Shown: positions 36,261 to 44,601, counted from the stretch's first letter. The stretch is 64,000 nt of DNA from Embleya scabrispora (GCF_002024165.1 NZ_MWQN01000001.1:1240001-1304000); one strand, 5' to 3'. Program-made: numbers and translations. The notes: generated from the letters alone by a model not told the origin.

Positions 36261-37316
36261 GTGGACTACGACTTCTTCACGAGTCACGTCGCCGACCGTG
36301 ATCCCAAATGGGCTGCCCGCTTTCACGACGACGTCGAGGCGGAACTGCGGCGCGGGATGGACCGGGTGCGGGCGGCGATCCGGCTGCAGCCGACCTTCGG
36401 TCCGATCCAGATGCCCGACGGCGATCCGCCCGCACAGGCGCGCGCGATGGTCGCGCTGTGTTCCGACGACTACTTCGAGGACCTGGACTGCGGGCGCGAC
36501 TGGGCGGTGTTCACCGACCGGTTGCGTCGACACGAGTCGATCGTGGGCGTCTCGGCGCCGAACCTGATCGCCGTACCGTGGACCACGATCGAACAACCCG
36601 TGCCGCCCGCGGTCGGCCCGATCGAGTGGCCGGTCGGGATCCCCGCGCCCGGTCGCGGGCCGAGCGTGTTCGATATGTTGCGGCTCGGCGGCATCCGCGA
36701 TCTGGGCTACGTCCGCGCGGTGCGCACCGTGGCCGATCGGGTGGTCGCGGCGCTGCGCCACCGCCTGGCGCCGCTGAACGCAGCCGAGGCGGACGAGGTT
36801 GAGCCGATGTTCGGCAGCCACGACGGCGCCTCGCGCACGATGCCCGAGGTGCCGCGCCGATTGCCGATCCTGGAACCGGTCCCCCCGGCCCGCACCGACC
36901 TGGTGATCAGCTACGTCGGCAACGACCTGGCCTGGGCCGACTGGGTCAGCGAGGTGCTCACGTTCGAGGACTACCGGGTCTCGCTGAGCCGCTGGGACTG
37001 GAGCGCGGGCGAGAGCTTCGGCAAGGCGATGGCCCGCGCGCGCGGGATGGGCGAGCACGTGCTCGCGCTGTTCTCCGAGCACTACTTCGAGGCGCGCCGG
37101 TTGGCGATGGACGAGTGGGAGGAGGCGTTGGGCGACGGGGACGCGGGCGGTCGTCTGCTGCCCATAGTCGTCGGTCACACCCAGGTGCCGTCGATGTTCC
37201 GCGGCGTGCCGCCGGTCGACCTGACCGAGGCGGACGCGGTCGGCCAACGCGATCTGCTCGTGGCCGCGGTGCATCGGTTCGCACCGCTGCCCGCGCGGAA
37301 TACGGGGTTCTCCTGA
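36261..37316 (+). CDS. FxsC-like domain fused to a TIR domain
   Basis: A 351-residue protein. The GTG at 36261 is chosen because GGGGG lies seven bases upstream and the domain begins there (MDYDFFTSHVADRDPKW). Residues 1-190 are a paralogue of FxsC in this window: FFTSH/FFTSR starts, RFHDDVEAEL/RFHADLEQAV, FDMLRLGGI/FDLMRLEGH, and APLNAAEADEVEPMF/RPLPAAEARELFPTL. Residues about 215-340 are a TIR domain (TDLVISYVGNDLAWADWVSE; SLSRWDWSAGESF; GEHVLALFSEHYFE; MDEWEEAL). TIR domains either act as NAD-consuming enzymes or as adaptors; the expected glutamate region is present. It is first of three rightward genes. Confidence 0.87.
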   Translation: MDYDFFTSHVADRDPKWAARFHDDVEAELRRGMDRVRAAIRLQPTFGPIQMPDGDPPAQARAMVALCSDDYFEDLDCGRDWAVFTDRLRRHESIVGVSAPNLIAVPWTTIEQPVPPAVGPIEWPVGIPAPGRGPSVFDMLRLGGIRDLGYVRAVRTVADRVVAALRHRLAPLNAAEADEVEPMFGSHDGASRTMPEVPRRLPILEPVPPARTDLVISYVGNDLAWADWVSEVLTFEDYRVSLSRWDWSAGESFGKAMARARGMGEHVLALFSEHYFEARRLAMDEWEEALGDGDAGGRLLPIVVGHTQVPSMFRGVPPVDLTEADAVGQRDLLVAAVHRFAPLPARNTGFS

Positions 37317-37318
37317 CC

Positions 37319-38497
37319 GTGCCGGACCCGATAACCCCGTCGCCGCGCCCACCCAGGCCGGACCGGCCGCCCACGAACGCGCCGCCGGCCGTGCACGTGC
37401 CGCCGCCGGCGAACGCGGCCCCGCCCGTGCACGCGCCGCCTTCGGCGAGCGGCCCGGCGTCCGCGATCACCCCGCCGCCGCCCAGGGCCGCGCCTCCCCC
37501 ACCGCCGCGCTCGCCCACCGACAATCCGCCGGTGTGGCGCGTCCCGGGCACCAGGGGGCGGTTCTACGGCCGCGACAACACCCTCGCGGACCTGCGCGCG
37601 CTGATGCAGGTCGAGCACCGGGTGGTGCTGCGTCCGCAGGACGACCTGCCCGGCCTGGGCACCACGCACCTGGCCCGCGAATACGCCTACCGGCACCGGC
37701 ACCTGTACGACGTGGTGTGGTGGTTCGACTGCGCCGCCCGCCCCGCCGAGAGCGGCGTGGCCTTCCTGCACCGCGTGCTCGAACAACTGGCAGACCTCGG
37801 TCGAAGGGTCGGCCAGATCGTGGGCCCCGGGCACGAACTGCACTCGCGCGAGGGCTGGTTGCTGATCTTCGACGAGGTGGACCGACCCGGTCTGATCGGC
37901 GAGATGATCCCGACCGGCCCCGGCCACGTGCTGATCACCAGCACCGATCCGCTGGCCCGACACCTGGGCAGCACGGTCGATCTGCCGCCGCTGGACCGGC
38001 AGTCGTCCGTGCTGATGCTGCTCGACGCGCACCGGGGCTTCGAGTTGGAACTGGTCACCGCCGAGGCGATCGCCGCGTTCGTCGGCGACCGGCCCGCCGC
38101 GATCGCCCGGATCGCGGAACTCTTCGCGACGGGGCTGGTGTCCCCGGAGGTGACCCTCGAACTGCTGCGCTTCGGCAACATGGCGAAGCTGTCCCGGACC
38201 ATCCCGCAGAACCAGGTCGTCTACCTCGCCGACCTCTTCCTCGCGGTGCGCGGACTGCGGGCGCCGGACACCTGGTCGATCTGGCTGGATCTGTCCGAGG
38301 ACTACCTCGAACACCAGTTGCTGCACCGGCACATGACCGACGCGCGGTCGATGCTGCTGCACATGTTGCGGACCCTGGTCAACGGCCCGGAGCCGATCCA
38401 CTCGCTGCAGTGCCTGTGCCGTGCGCTGCACGATGTGCTGCCCAACACCCAGGGCGTGGAAGAGGTCTGCCGGGCGATCGACAACCTGCCCGGGTGA
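37319..38497 (+). CDS. NB-ARC-like protein with degenerate P-loop and C-terminal adaptor-like domain
   Basis: A 392-residue protein whose GTG start lies two bases past the TIR gene stop. Residues 1-65 are a Pro/Ala-rich linker. Residues about 70-290 align with the NB-ARC part of FxsT (FYGRDNTLADL; LAREYAYRHRHLYDVVWWFD; GWLLIFDEVDRPGLIGEM; GHVLITSTDPLARHL). In the P-loop, where FxsT has GGVGKT, this protein has PGLGTT, so the nucleotide-binding lysine is lost and ATP hydrolysis is unlikely. Residues about 305-392 (TWSIWLDLSEDYLEHQLLH onward) form a helical domain shared with the next gene product, the style of bacterial effector-associated adaptor domains. It is probably a signalling scaffold. 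Confidence 0.82.
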   Translation: MPDPITPSPRPPRPDRPPTNAPPAVHVPPPANAAPPVHAPPSASGPASAITPPPPRAAPPPPPRSPTDNPPVWRVPGTRGRFYGRDNTLADLRALMQVEHRVVLRPQDDLPGLGTTHLAREYAYRHRHLYDVVWWFDCAARPAESGVAFLHRVLEQLADLGRRVGQIVGPGHELHSREGWLLIFDEVDRPGLIGEMIPTGPGHVLITSTDPLARHLGSTVDLPPLDRQSSVLMLLDAHRGFELELVTAEAIAAFVGDRPAAIARIAELFATGLVSPEVTLELLRFGNMAKLSRTIPQNQVVYLADLFLAVRGLRAPDTWSIWLDLSEDYLEHQLLHRHMTDARSMLLHMLRTLVNGPEPIHSLQCLCRALHDVLPNTQGVEEVCRAIDNLPG

Positions 38498-38555
38498 ACG
38501 GTCGACACGAGGGGTACATCCGGCGAAGGGGCCGATTCCGGCCGGCGGGTGCGCC

Positions 38556-39557
38556 ATGCTGACGCGTATGGCGAATGACGGGGAGTACGGGGGCGAGACG
38601 GTGCGTTACTTCATCAGTCACGCCGGTTCGGACACGGATTGGGCGAAGTGGGTCGCGGGACAGCTGGTCCAGGCCGGTCTGGACGTCGAACTCGACGCGT
38701 GGGACTGGGCCACCGGCGAGAACCTGACCACACTGGTCAGTCGCGCCCTGGACAACGCCGGGCACATGATCGCGCTGTTCTCCCCGGCCTACTTCGTACC
38801 GGAGCGCTGGACCACGGTCGAGTGGACCGCGATGTCCGACGCGCTGCGCGGCAGCGGTCGGCGGCTGATCCCGCTGGTGGTGCACGAGGTCCCGCGCGAG
38901 CGGATCCCGTCCGTGCTGCGGCCGTTGTTGCGTCGGACGTTGTACGGCAAGTCCGAGGCGGACGCGCAGACGGAACTGATGGCGGCGATCACCGGGCCGA
39001 CCCGGCCGACGGAACCGCCGCCGTTCCCGGGGCCGCGGGGGGACGGGGCGGGGACGGGTGGATCGGGGTCGGACGGGGCGGGGTCCGACGCGACGGCGCC
39101 GGCGGACCCGGCGCCCGCCCCGGTCGTGCGCCCGGTGCCCGCGCCGCGCCTGCCCGCCGCGCCGGTGATCCGCCGCACCGTCACCGCCGGGCACACCCGG
39201 GCGCTGACCGACGCGATCATGGCGGTGCCCCGCATCGCCCGGACCGACCTGTGGAACCTGTGGCTGGATCTGGCCGAGGACTACTTCGAACGCCCGCTGC
39301 CGCGCGAGCAGATCGCCGCGCCGAGGATCATGCTGCTACGGCTGATCCACGACCTGTCCACGCTCGCCGAACCCGAACCGGCCCGCGCGCTGGACGCGTT
39401 GGTCCGCGCGCTCGGCGACGTACAGCCGACCGGCCCGGAGATCGAGCGGGTTCGCGAACTCCTGGCCGAACTGACCGCGCCGAGCGATACGGCGGACCCG
39501 GCTCGGGACCGGATCCGGGACACTCCGGCCCCGTCCGGTCGTCAGGACCCGCCGTAG
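38556..39557 (+). CDS. TIR-domain protein with C-terminal adaptor-like domain
   Basis: A 333-residue protein. ATGs at 38556 and 38568 are both possible; I use 38556, which has a GGCGGG upstream. Residues about 10-150 are a TIR domain (VRYFISHAGSDTDWAKWVA; ELDAWDWATGENL; AGHMIALFSPAYF; WTTVEWTAM with the expected glutamate). A Gly/Asp/Pro-rich linker follows. Residues about 220-310 (DLWNLWLDLAEDYFERPLP; ALDALVRALGDVQPTGPEI) match the C-terminal domain of the preceding NB-ARC-like protein, suggesting that the two proteins meet through it. It is last of the three-gene rightward group, converging on a hemerythrin-like gene. Confidence 0.85.
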   Translation: MLTRMANDGEYGGETVRYFISHAGSDTDWAKWVAGQLVQAGLDVELDAWDWATGENLTTLVSRALDNAGHMIALFSPAYFVPERWTTVEWTAMSDALRGSGRRLIPLVVHEVPRERIPSVLRPLLRRTLYGKSEADAQTELMAAITGPTRPTEPPPFPGPRGDGAGTGGSGSDGAGSDATAPADPAPAPVVRPVPAPRLPAAPVIRRTVTAGHTRALTDAIMAVPRIARTDLWNLWLDLAEDYFERPLPREQIAAPRIMLLRLIHDLSTLAEPEPARALDALVRALGDVQPTGPEIERVRELLAELTAPSDTADPARDRIRDTPAPSGRQDPP

Positions 39558-40204
39558 GCGGCGCGCCGACGCCGCTCGTAGGCCCGTCGCCAGCCGGCCC
39601 GCCACAGCAGCGCCGTCCCCGGCGGGATCCAGCGCAGCACCCGCCGCCGCTCGGCGCCGGTGGCGTGGTGCAGGTGGAAGGCCACGAAGGCCGGGAGGTC
39701 GCGGCCCCAGACCCGCACGGTCCGGGTCGGCATACGCCCGTCGGGCGTGCCGCGCACATGCCGGCGCATCAGCGGGAACAGCTCGTGCTCCTCGGCCAGG
39801 CTGTGCCGGGCGACCAGTTCGCACAGCCGCCCGATCGCGGGCGAACGATCCCGCAACGGCACGTTGCGGTCGGCGACCAGGCGCATCGCCTCCTCCAGGG
39901 TCGAGTGGTCGACCTGGAAGGCGGTCACGGTGCGAGCGGCCCGGGGCGAACCGGCGCGCACCGACGGGTACAGGACGATGTGTTCCTCACGATGGTGCGC
40001 GCGCAGGAAGCGCAACACCAGCGCGAGATGTTCCTCGACCGCGCGGACGCGCAGGATGTCGACCGGATCGAGGTGTCGGGTCACCTCGGTCAGCCGGGCC
40101 AACTCCTCACGCAGGCCGCGATGCGCGACATAGCCGGGAGTCAGGTCGAGGGTGGGGGCGGGAGTGGAGGTGGGAGTGACGGGCCGAACTGTGGACGTGG
40201 ACAC
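39542..40204 (-). CDS. hemerythrin domain-containing protein
   Basis: A 220-residue cytoplasmic protein. The GTG at 40204 (STSTVRPVTP) follows GAGG by eight bases; an upstream frame reaches 40282. Two HHE-type repeats supply the di-iron ligands: HRGLREEL, HHREEHIVLYP, HSTLEEAM and HSLAEEHELFP (spread over about residues 28-150). Such proteins bind oxygen or nitric oxide, or sense redox state. The C-terminal 60 residues are basic and include WGRDLPAFVAFHLHHATGAE, seen in other actinomycete members. The stop overlaps the end of the convergent TIR gene by 16 bases. Confidence 0.9.
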   Translation of the reverse strand: MSTSTVRPVTPTSTPAPTLDLTPGYVAHRGLREELARLTEVTRHLDPVDILRVRAVEEHLALVLRFLRAHHREEHIVLYPSVRAGSPRAARTVTAFQVDHSTLEEAMRLVADRNVPLRDRSPAIGRLCELVARHSLAEEHELFPLMRRHVRGTPDGRMPTRTVRVWGRDLPAFVAFHLHHATGAERRRVLRWIPPGTALLWRAGWRRAYERRRRAAYGGS

Positions 40205-40409
40205 GGGAGCCGCCTCGGGAGGCACGGGATGGGGGAACCCCACACCGTAAGGGCATGTGGCGCGTGTTCCGCATCGATGCAAGGAGATTTCCGGCCATTC
40301 CCGAATGGCGCCCGTTTCCGGTCCGATAACGGCCGAGCCGATACCGAACCGGAACGCCGGATGTCGCTTTTCTTGCGCCCCCCGTTTTGCCGCCTGTTGC
40401 CGCTTCCCG

Positions 40410-41087
40410 CTACTTCTTCACGTTGGGGATCGTCCAGTCGATCGGCTTGTGCCCCATGTTCGCGAGCGCGGCGTCGATCTGCGAGAACGGCTTGCTGCCG
40501 TGGAAGAGCTTCGCGGACAGCGGCGAGGGGTGCGCGCCCTGCACTATGGCGTGCTTGGCGGTGTCGATCAGCGAGATCTTCTTCTTCGCGTGCCCACCCC
40601 AGAGCACGAACACCACCGGCTCGTCCCGGTCGTTGACCGCCTTGATCACCGCGTCGGTGAACTTCTCCCAGCCCTTGCCCTTGTGCGAGGCGGCCTCGTG
40701 CGCCCGCACGGTGAGCACCGTGTTGAGCAGGAGCACACCCTGCTGCGCCCACGGCATCAGGTAGCCGTTGTCGGGGATCGGCAGGCCGATGTCGGCGTTC
40801 ATCTCCTTGTAGATGTTGCGCAGCGACGGCGGGATGCGCACCTCGGGCCGGACCGAGAAGGACATGCCGTGCGCCTGGTTGTCGTCGTGGTACGGGTCCT
40901 GCCCGACCACCAGCACCCGCACGTCCTGGTACGGCGTCGCCTCCAGCGCCGCGAACACCTCGTCCTCCGGCGGGAAGATCTGGTGTTCCTTGCGTTCCGC
41001 GTCCACGTACGCGGTCAGCTCGGCGTAGTAGGGCTTCGCCAACTCCTCCGCGAGCACGGGCTGCCAGGACTCGGGCAACGTCTGCAC
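40410..41087 (-). CDS. ung: uracil-DNA glycosylase, family 1
   Basis: A 225-residue base-excision repair enzyme that removes uracil from DNA. The GTG at 41087 (MQTLPESWQPVLAEEL) has GGAGG eight bases upstream and matches the usual start. Both family signatures are intact: the water-activating loop VGQDPYHDD (residues about 62-70) and the minor-groove loop HPSPLS near residue 188. PPSLRNIYKEM and LLNTVLTV are the other conserved blocks. Length is normal for Ung. It follows the terminator of the DoxX gene and is probably transcribed alone. Confidence 0.97.
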   Translation of the reverse strand: MQTLPESWQPVLAEELAKPYYAELTAYVDAERKEHQIFPPEDEVFAALEATPYQDVRVLVVGQDPYHDDNQAHGMSFSVRPEVRIPPSLRNIYKEMNADIGLPIPDNGYLMPWAQQGVLLLNTVLTVRAHEAASHKGKGWEKFTDAVIKAVNDRDEPVVFVLWGGHAKKKISLIDTAKHAIVQGAHPSPLSAKLFHGSKPFSQIDAALANMGHKPIDWTIPNVKK

Positions 41088-41162
41088 AGCAAGAACCTCC
41101 ACACGACGGCGTCCGAGACGCCCATGGATCAACGAGGATCCCAACGTAGCCGCTCGCGCGGA

Positions 41163-41203
41163 CACCTCGGCCCGCCCCGAGGGGTTCGGGGCGGGCCGAG
41201 GTG
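41163..41203 (-). terminator. strong hairpin terminator, 18-bp stem
   Basis: Arms 41163-41180 and 41186-41203 (starting CACCTCGGCCCGCC) pair perfectly with a five-base loop. It lies 20 bases past the stop of the DoxX gene. Confidence 0.75.
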
Positions 41204-41222
41204 ATCGAGGCGGTCCGAAGTG

Positions 41223-41777
41223 TTACGCGTCGACCGTCTCGTCCGGCTTCGCCTCCGGCTCCGGCTTGTAGCAGAGCTTCAGCAACAGCGCGGCGTTCGC
41301 GACCCCGACGCCGGCGGCGAACAGCGCCGGACGCAGGCCGGACCGACGGCGGCCGACCAGGGCGTCGACCGAGTACTTGCCGTTGCCGAGCGCGGCCAGC
41401 GCGACCGCGGCGCCGCCGACCACGGCGGTGTACTCCCAGCCGCCCTTGAACACGAAAAAGCCCTTGCCCTTGTGGTCGGTCGCGGCGGCGACGCTCATCA
41501 GCCCCACCGTGGCCGCCGAGGGCAGCGGGTTGGCCACGCCGAGCACGATGCCGACGCCGGCCGCCATCTCGGTCCCGGCCGCGAGGCGCGCGTGCACCTC
41601 GGCGGGCTGGAGGCCGAGCGACTCGAACCAGCCGGTGGTGCCCGCGAGACCGCCGGGGCCGGCGACCTTGTTGTAGCCGTGCGCGAACAACATCGGACCG
41701 AGCGTCGCCCGAAGCACCAACGCCGCCACATCCCGACCCTCGGCCGCCACGGGAGCCTTCTTCTTCCTGCCGAACAT
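41223..41777 (-). CDS. DoxX-family membrane protein
   Basis: A 184-residue membrane protein starting MFGRKKKAPVAAEGR at 41777 after GAGGTG. It has four membrane helices with the DoxX pattern (AALVLRATLGPMLFAHGYNKVAG; TEMAAGVGIVLGVANPLPSAATVGLMSVAA; WEYTAVVGGAAVALAALG). Family members act with thiol or sulfur-oxidising partners in some bacteria, but actinomycete copies are mostly uncharacterised. A strong terminator follows and a repeat array lies upstream, so it is a single-gene unit. Confidence 0.87.
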   Translation of the reverse strand: MFGRKKKAPVAAEGRDVAALVLRATLGPMLFAHGYNKVAGPGGLAGTTGWFESLGLQPAEVHARLAAGTEMAAGVGIVLGVANPLPSAATVGLMSVAAATDHKGKGFFVFKGGWEYTAVVGGAAVALAALGNGKYSVDALVGRRRSGLRPALFAAGVGVANAALLLKLCYKPEPEAKPDETVDA

Positions 41778-41900
41778 CGCCCACCTCATCAGCTGACACA
41801 TCGTCACATCTCAGTAGGCAACCTACCTGTCGCGGAACGCGAGCGGGAAACGGGCCGGCCCGCGCGGCCCGCGTCGCGGGTGGGCCGAGTACCCACGTAC

Positions 41901-42052
41901 CGTCCTCAAACGCCGGACGGGCTGGTTGGGTTGCCCCCGGTCGCGGGCGAGCCGATCTCGACTTGCCGTCCTCAAACGCCGGACGGGCTGATGCACTCGG
42001 CCACATCCGCATCGGAGCCGAGCCCGGTTCACCGTCCTCAAAGCGCTCCGGC
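41901..42052 (-). repeat. three inverted copies of the GTCCGGCGTTTGAGGAC element
   Basis: Copies lie at about 41901-41923, 41966-41990 and 42031-42052 (the last degenerate). Each is in the opposite orientation to the array on the right. Each copy can itself form a CCGTCC/GGACGG hairpin. Confidence 0.7.
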
Positions 42053-42122
42053 CTCATTCGTACATAAGCCGAATCCAGGAGGACCACCCCCCGCAGCCAA
42101 ACCCCCAAACGCCACCAAAAAC

Positions 42123-42500
42123 AGCCCGTCCGGCGTTTGAGGACGACAAGCCGATCTCGGCCCACCCAGTCAGCCCGTCCGGCGTTTGAGGACGACAAGC
42201 GGATGTCGGCCCACCCACGACCGGGGGCAACCCAAGCAGCCCGTCCGGCGTTTGAGGACGGCAAGCAGATCTCGGCCCACCTGCGACCACGGCCAAGCAC
42301 ATCAGCCCGTCCGGCGTTTGAGGACGGCAAGCCGATCTCGGCCCACCCACGACCACGGCCAACCCAGTCAGCCCGTCCGGCGCTTGAGGACGACAAGCGG
42401 ATGTCGGCCCACCCACGACCGCGGCCAACCCAGTCAGCCCGTCCGGCGTTTGAGGACGGCAAGTCGATCTCGGCCCACCCGCGACCGCGGCCATGTACAT
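42123..42500 (+). repeat. tandem array of about 65-bp units with core GTCCGGCGTTTGAGGAC
   Basis: Six direct units start near 42123, 42171, 42238, 42304, 42369 and 42435. The first spacing is short (about 48); the rest are 65-67 bases. Each has CAGCCCGTCCGGCGTTTGAG followed by GACGRCAAGC and a CTCGGCCCACC tail. The core is a widespread Streptomyces intergenic repeat; here it is amplified. The gap from 41808 to 42544 holds no gene. Confidence 0.8.
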
Positions 42501-42544
42501 CAGCCCCGGCCCACCCCCAATCGGCCCGTGACCGCGCGCCGGGC

Positions 42545-43360
42545 TCAGCCGGAGGCCACCGCAGCCGCGGTCGTGGCGGCCTCGCCGTCCGTGGGCCTCG
42601 GCACCACCACGGGCGTGCCGTCCCCCGGCGCCCGCAGGATATCCGCGTCCACGTCGTACAACGCCCGCACCAGCGCCGCATCCACCACCTCCCGAGGCGG
42701 CCCCGACGCAATCACCCGCCCCGCCCGCATCGCGACCAGCACATCCGCGTACCGCGCCGCCGACGCCAGATCGTGCAGCACCATCACCACCGTGCGCCCA
42801 CCCGCGGCCACCCGCCGAACCAGCCCCAGCACCTCGACCGCGTGCCCGAGATCAAGCGCCGACGTCGGCTCGTCGAGCAACATCACCGGCGCCTCCTGCG
42901 CGATCACCATCGCGACCCAACAGCGCTGCCGCTGCCCGCCGGAGAGCCGATCGAGCCGCCGATCGGCCAACGAGAGCACGCCGGTCGCGGTCAACGCCTC
43001 CCGGCACACCCGCTCGTCCTCACGCGACCACTGGCGGAACAGACCCTGATGCGGATGCCGCCCATACCGCACCAGGCCGGACACCGTGACCGCCTCCGGC
43101 GCCTGCGGGTTCTGCGGCAACAAGCCCACGCGGTGCGCCGCCTGACGAGGCTTCAGCCCCCAGATGTCCGCGCCGCCGACCGCGACCCGACCCGACTCCG
43201 GCCGGTGCAGGCGCGCGATCGAGCGCAGCAGCGTCGACTTCCCGCACCCGTTCGGCCCGACGATCGCGACCACCGTGCCCGCGGCGACGGACAGATCGAC
43301 GCCCGACACCGCACGATGGCCCGGGTATCCGGCATGCAGATCTTCCACGAGCAGTTCCAT
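42545..43360 (-). CDS. iron-siderophore-type ABC transporter ATP-binding protein
   Basis: A 271-residue FepC/FhuC-type ATPase. Walker A is GPNGCGKSTLL (residues about 36-46), the signature LSGGQRQR (about 136-143), Walker B VMLLDEPTSALD, and the H-loop histidine in VLHDLASAARYAD. It should power a ferric-siderophore permease in the membrane. An iron box lies 32-50 bases upstream of the ATG, so it is repressed by a DtxR/DmdR-type regulator when iron is plentiful. No permease or binding-protein gene is adjacent; it is a solitary ATPase that may serve transporters encoded elsewhere. Confidence 0.94.
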   Translation of the reverse strand: MELLVEDLHAGYPGHRAVSGVDLSVAAGTVVAIVGPNGCGKSTLLRSIARLHRPESGRVAVGGADIWGLKPRQAAHRVGLLPQNPQAPEAVTVSGLVRYGRHPHQGLFRQWSREDERVCREALTATGVLSLADRRLDRLSGGQRQRCWVAMVIAQEAPVMLLDEPTSALDLGHAVEVLGLVRRVAAGGRTVVMVLHDLASAARYADVLVAMRAGRVIASGPPREVVDAALVRALYDVDADILRAPGDGTPVVVPRPTDGEAATTAAAVASG

Positions 43361-43391
43361 GGGCGGACCTCCCGGCCGTACACAGCAAATA

Positions 43392-43410
43392 TAAGGCGAG
43401 GCTAACCTAA
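43392..43410. promoter_or_regulatory. iron box (DtxR/DmdR/IdeR operator)
   Basis: On the minus strand this reads TTAGGTTAGCCTCGCCTTA, close to the 19-base consensus TTAGGTTAGSCTAACCTAA. It is placed just upstream of the siderophore ABC ATPase start. Confidence 0.85.
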
Positions 43411-43441
43411 TCCCACCGACTCGCGGCATCGGATGCCCCGG

Positions 43442-44461
43442 TCAACGGTCGGTCAACTCCGGGAAACACCGGACGCCGACCCGCCCGACGCGATCCGCGA
43501 ACAGCAACGCGTCCGTCCCGTGCCAAGCGAGCGCGGCCACCGGCGCCGCAACGTGCCGACGCGCGAGCGGCGCAGCCGCCTTGCGCGCCGACCCCGCCCG
43601 TACGTCCCACACCACGAGCATCCCGTCACCCCCCGAGGTGGCCAACAGACCGCCACCGGCCGGCCGCCACCGAGGCGCGCACGCCCGGGGTTGGGCGGGC
43701 AGCCGACGCGGGCGCGGGCGTACCCGGCCGCCTCGGGCGGCGAGGTCCCACACGGTCAGCCCGGCCCGGTCCTCGACCGCGAGCCGCCCGCCGCCCGCGT
43801 CGAGGGCGAGCCCGACGGCGGGCAGGTTGCCGACCGAGTCCAGGTCCTCGTGCGTCCCGCCGGCCCCGCGCACCTGCACACCCGGCACGTCGCCCGCCGC
43901 GCACAACCAGGCCCCGCCCGGCGTACCGGCCAACAGCCGCACCGGGATCGGCCAGGTCCACACGCTCGTGCGTCCGTGCGGTCCGTACATGTGCACCTCG
44001 CCGCCGAGCGCGACCGCGAGCCCGCCACCGTCGACCCAGACCACGTCGTCCACGCGCACCCGCCCGTCGACGGCGCGCCACGACTCGGCCCCGGTACCCG
44101 GCGCGTACACCCGCACGACGCCGCCGAAGGACACCGCGCAACGACCGTCCGCGGACCACGCGCAGCGGGCGGGCAGGCCCGGCGTCCGCAGCGCCAACGC
44201 GCCGTCGGTGACCCGCCACAGGGCATAGCCGGTGGGCCCGGCGAGGGCGACCACGGTGCCGTCCGGCGAGAATTCGGTCCGGTACACCCCGCCCGGCACC
44301 ACGATCCGGGCCAGGAATCGGCCGGTCGCCGCGTCGAGAAGACGAACCCCGCCGGCGACCCCGGCGACCACGCACAATCCACCCGCGATCGCGACGTCGG
44401 ACGGTACGTCGTCGATCCCGTGCTCCCAGCCAAGCCCCGTACGTGTCGCCATGACGGTCAT
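43442..44461 (-). CDS. WD40-like repeat protein
   Basis: A 339-residue protein; AAGGGGG lies six bases before the ATG at 44461 (MTVMATRTGLGWEHGIDDVP). It consists of about seven beta-propeller blades with poorly kept WD40 repeats, such as GVYRTEFSPDGTVVALAGPTGYALWRV and GGLLATSGGDGMLVVWDVRAG. There is no signal peptide, so it is cytoplasmic and probably a protein-binding platform. Partners are unknown. It is divergent from the Pro/Thr-rich membrane-anchored protein gene. Confidence 0.82.
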   Translation of the reverse strand: MTVMATRTGLGWEHGIDDVPSDVAIAGGLCVVAGVAGGVRLLDAATGRFLARIVVPGGVYRTEFSPDGTVVALAGPTGYALWRVTDGALALRTPGLPARCAWSADGRCAVSFGGVVRVYAPGTGAESWRAVDGRVRVDDVVWVDGGGLAVALGGEVHMYGPHGRTSVWTWPIPVRLLAGTPGGAWLCAAGDVPGVQVRGAGGTHEDLDSVGNLPAVGLALDAGGGRLAVEDRAGLTVWDLAARGGRVRPRPRRLPAQPRACAPRWRPAGGGLLATSGGDGMLVVWDVRAGSARKAAAPLARRHVAAPVAALAWHGTDALLFADRVGRVGVRCFPELTDR

Positions 44462-44601
44462 CGCGGCCCCCTTGTTCGCGGGCCGATCCTCGCGCGCTCG
44501 TGTTTCGTCCAGGAAAACTCTCGCCCGGAAAACTCCTGTCCCGAAGCCGGTTTCCCCGCGTTCGCCACGTCTGCTAGTAAGACGATCGGACCTGTTCACC
44601 G

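Noticed and set aside
42123..42500. CRISPR array
   Set aside because: The sequences between the repeats are themselves near-identical, units are about 65 bp tandem copies, and no cas gene is nearby.
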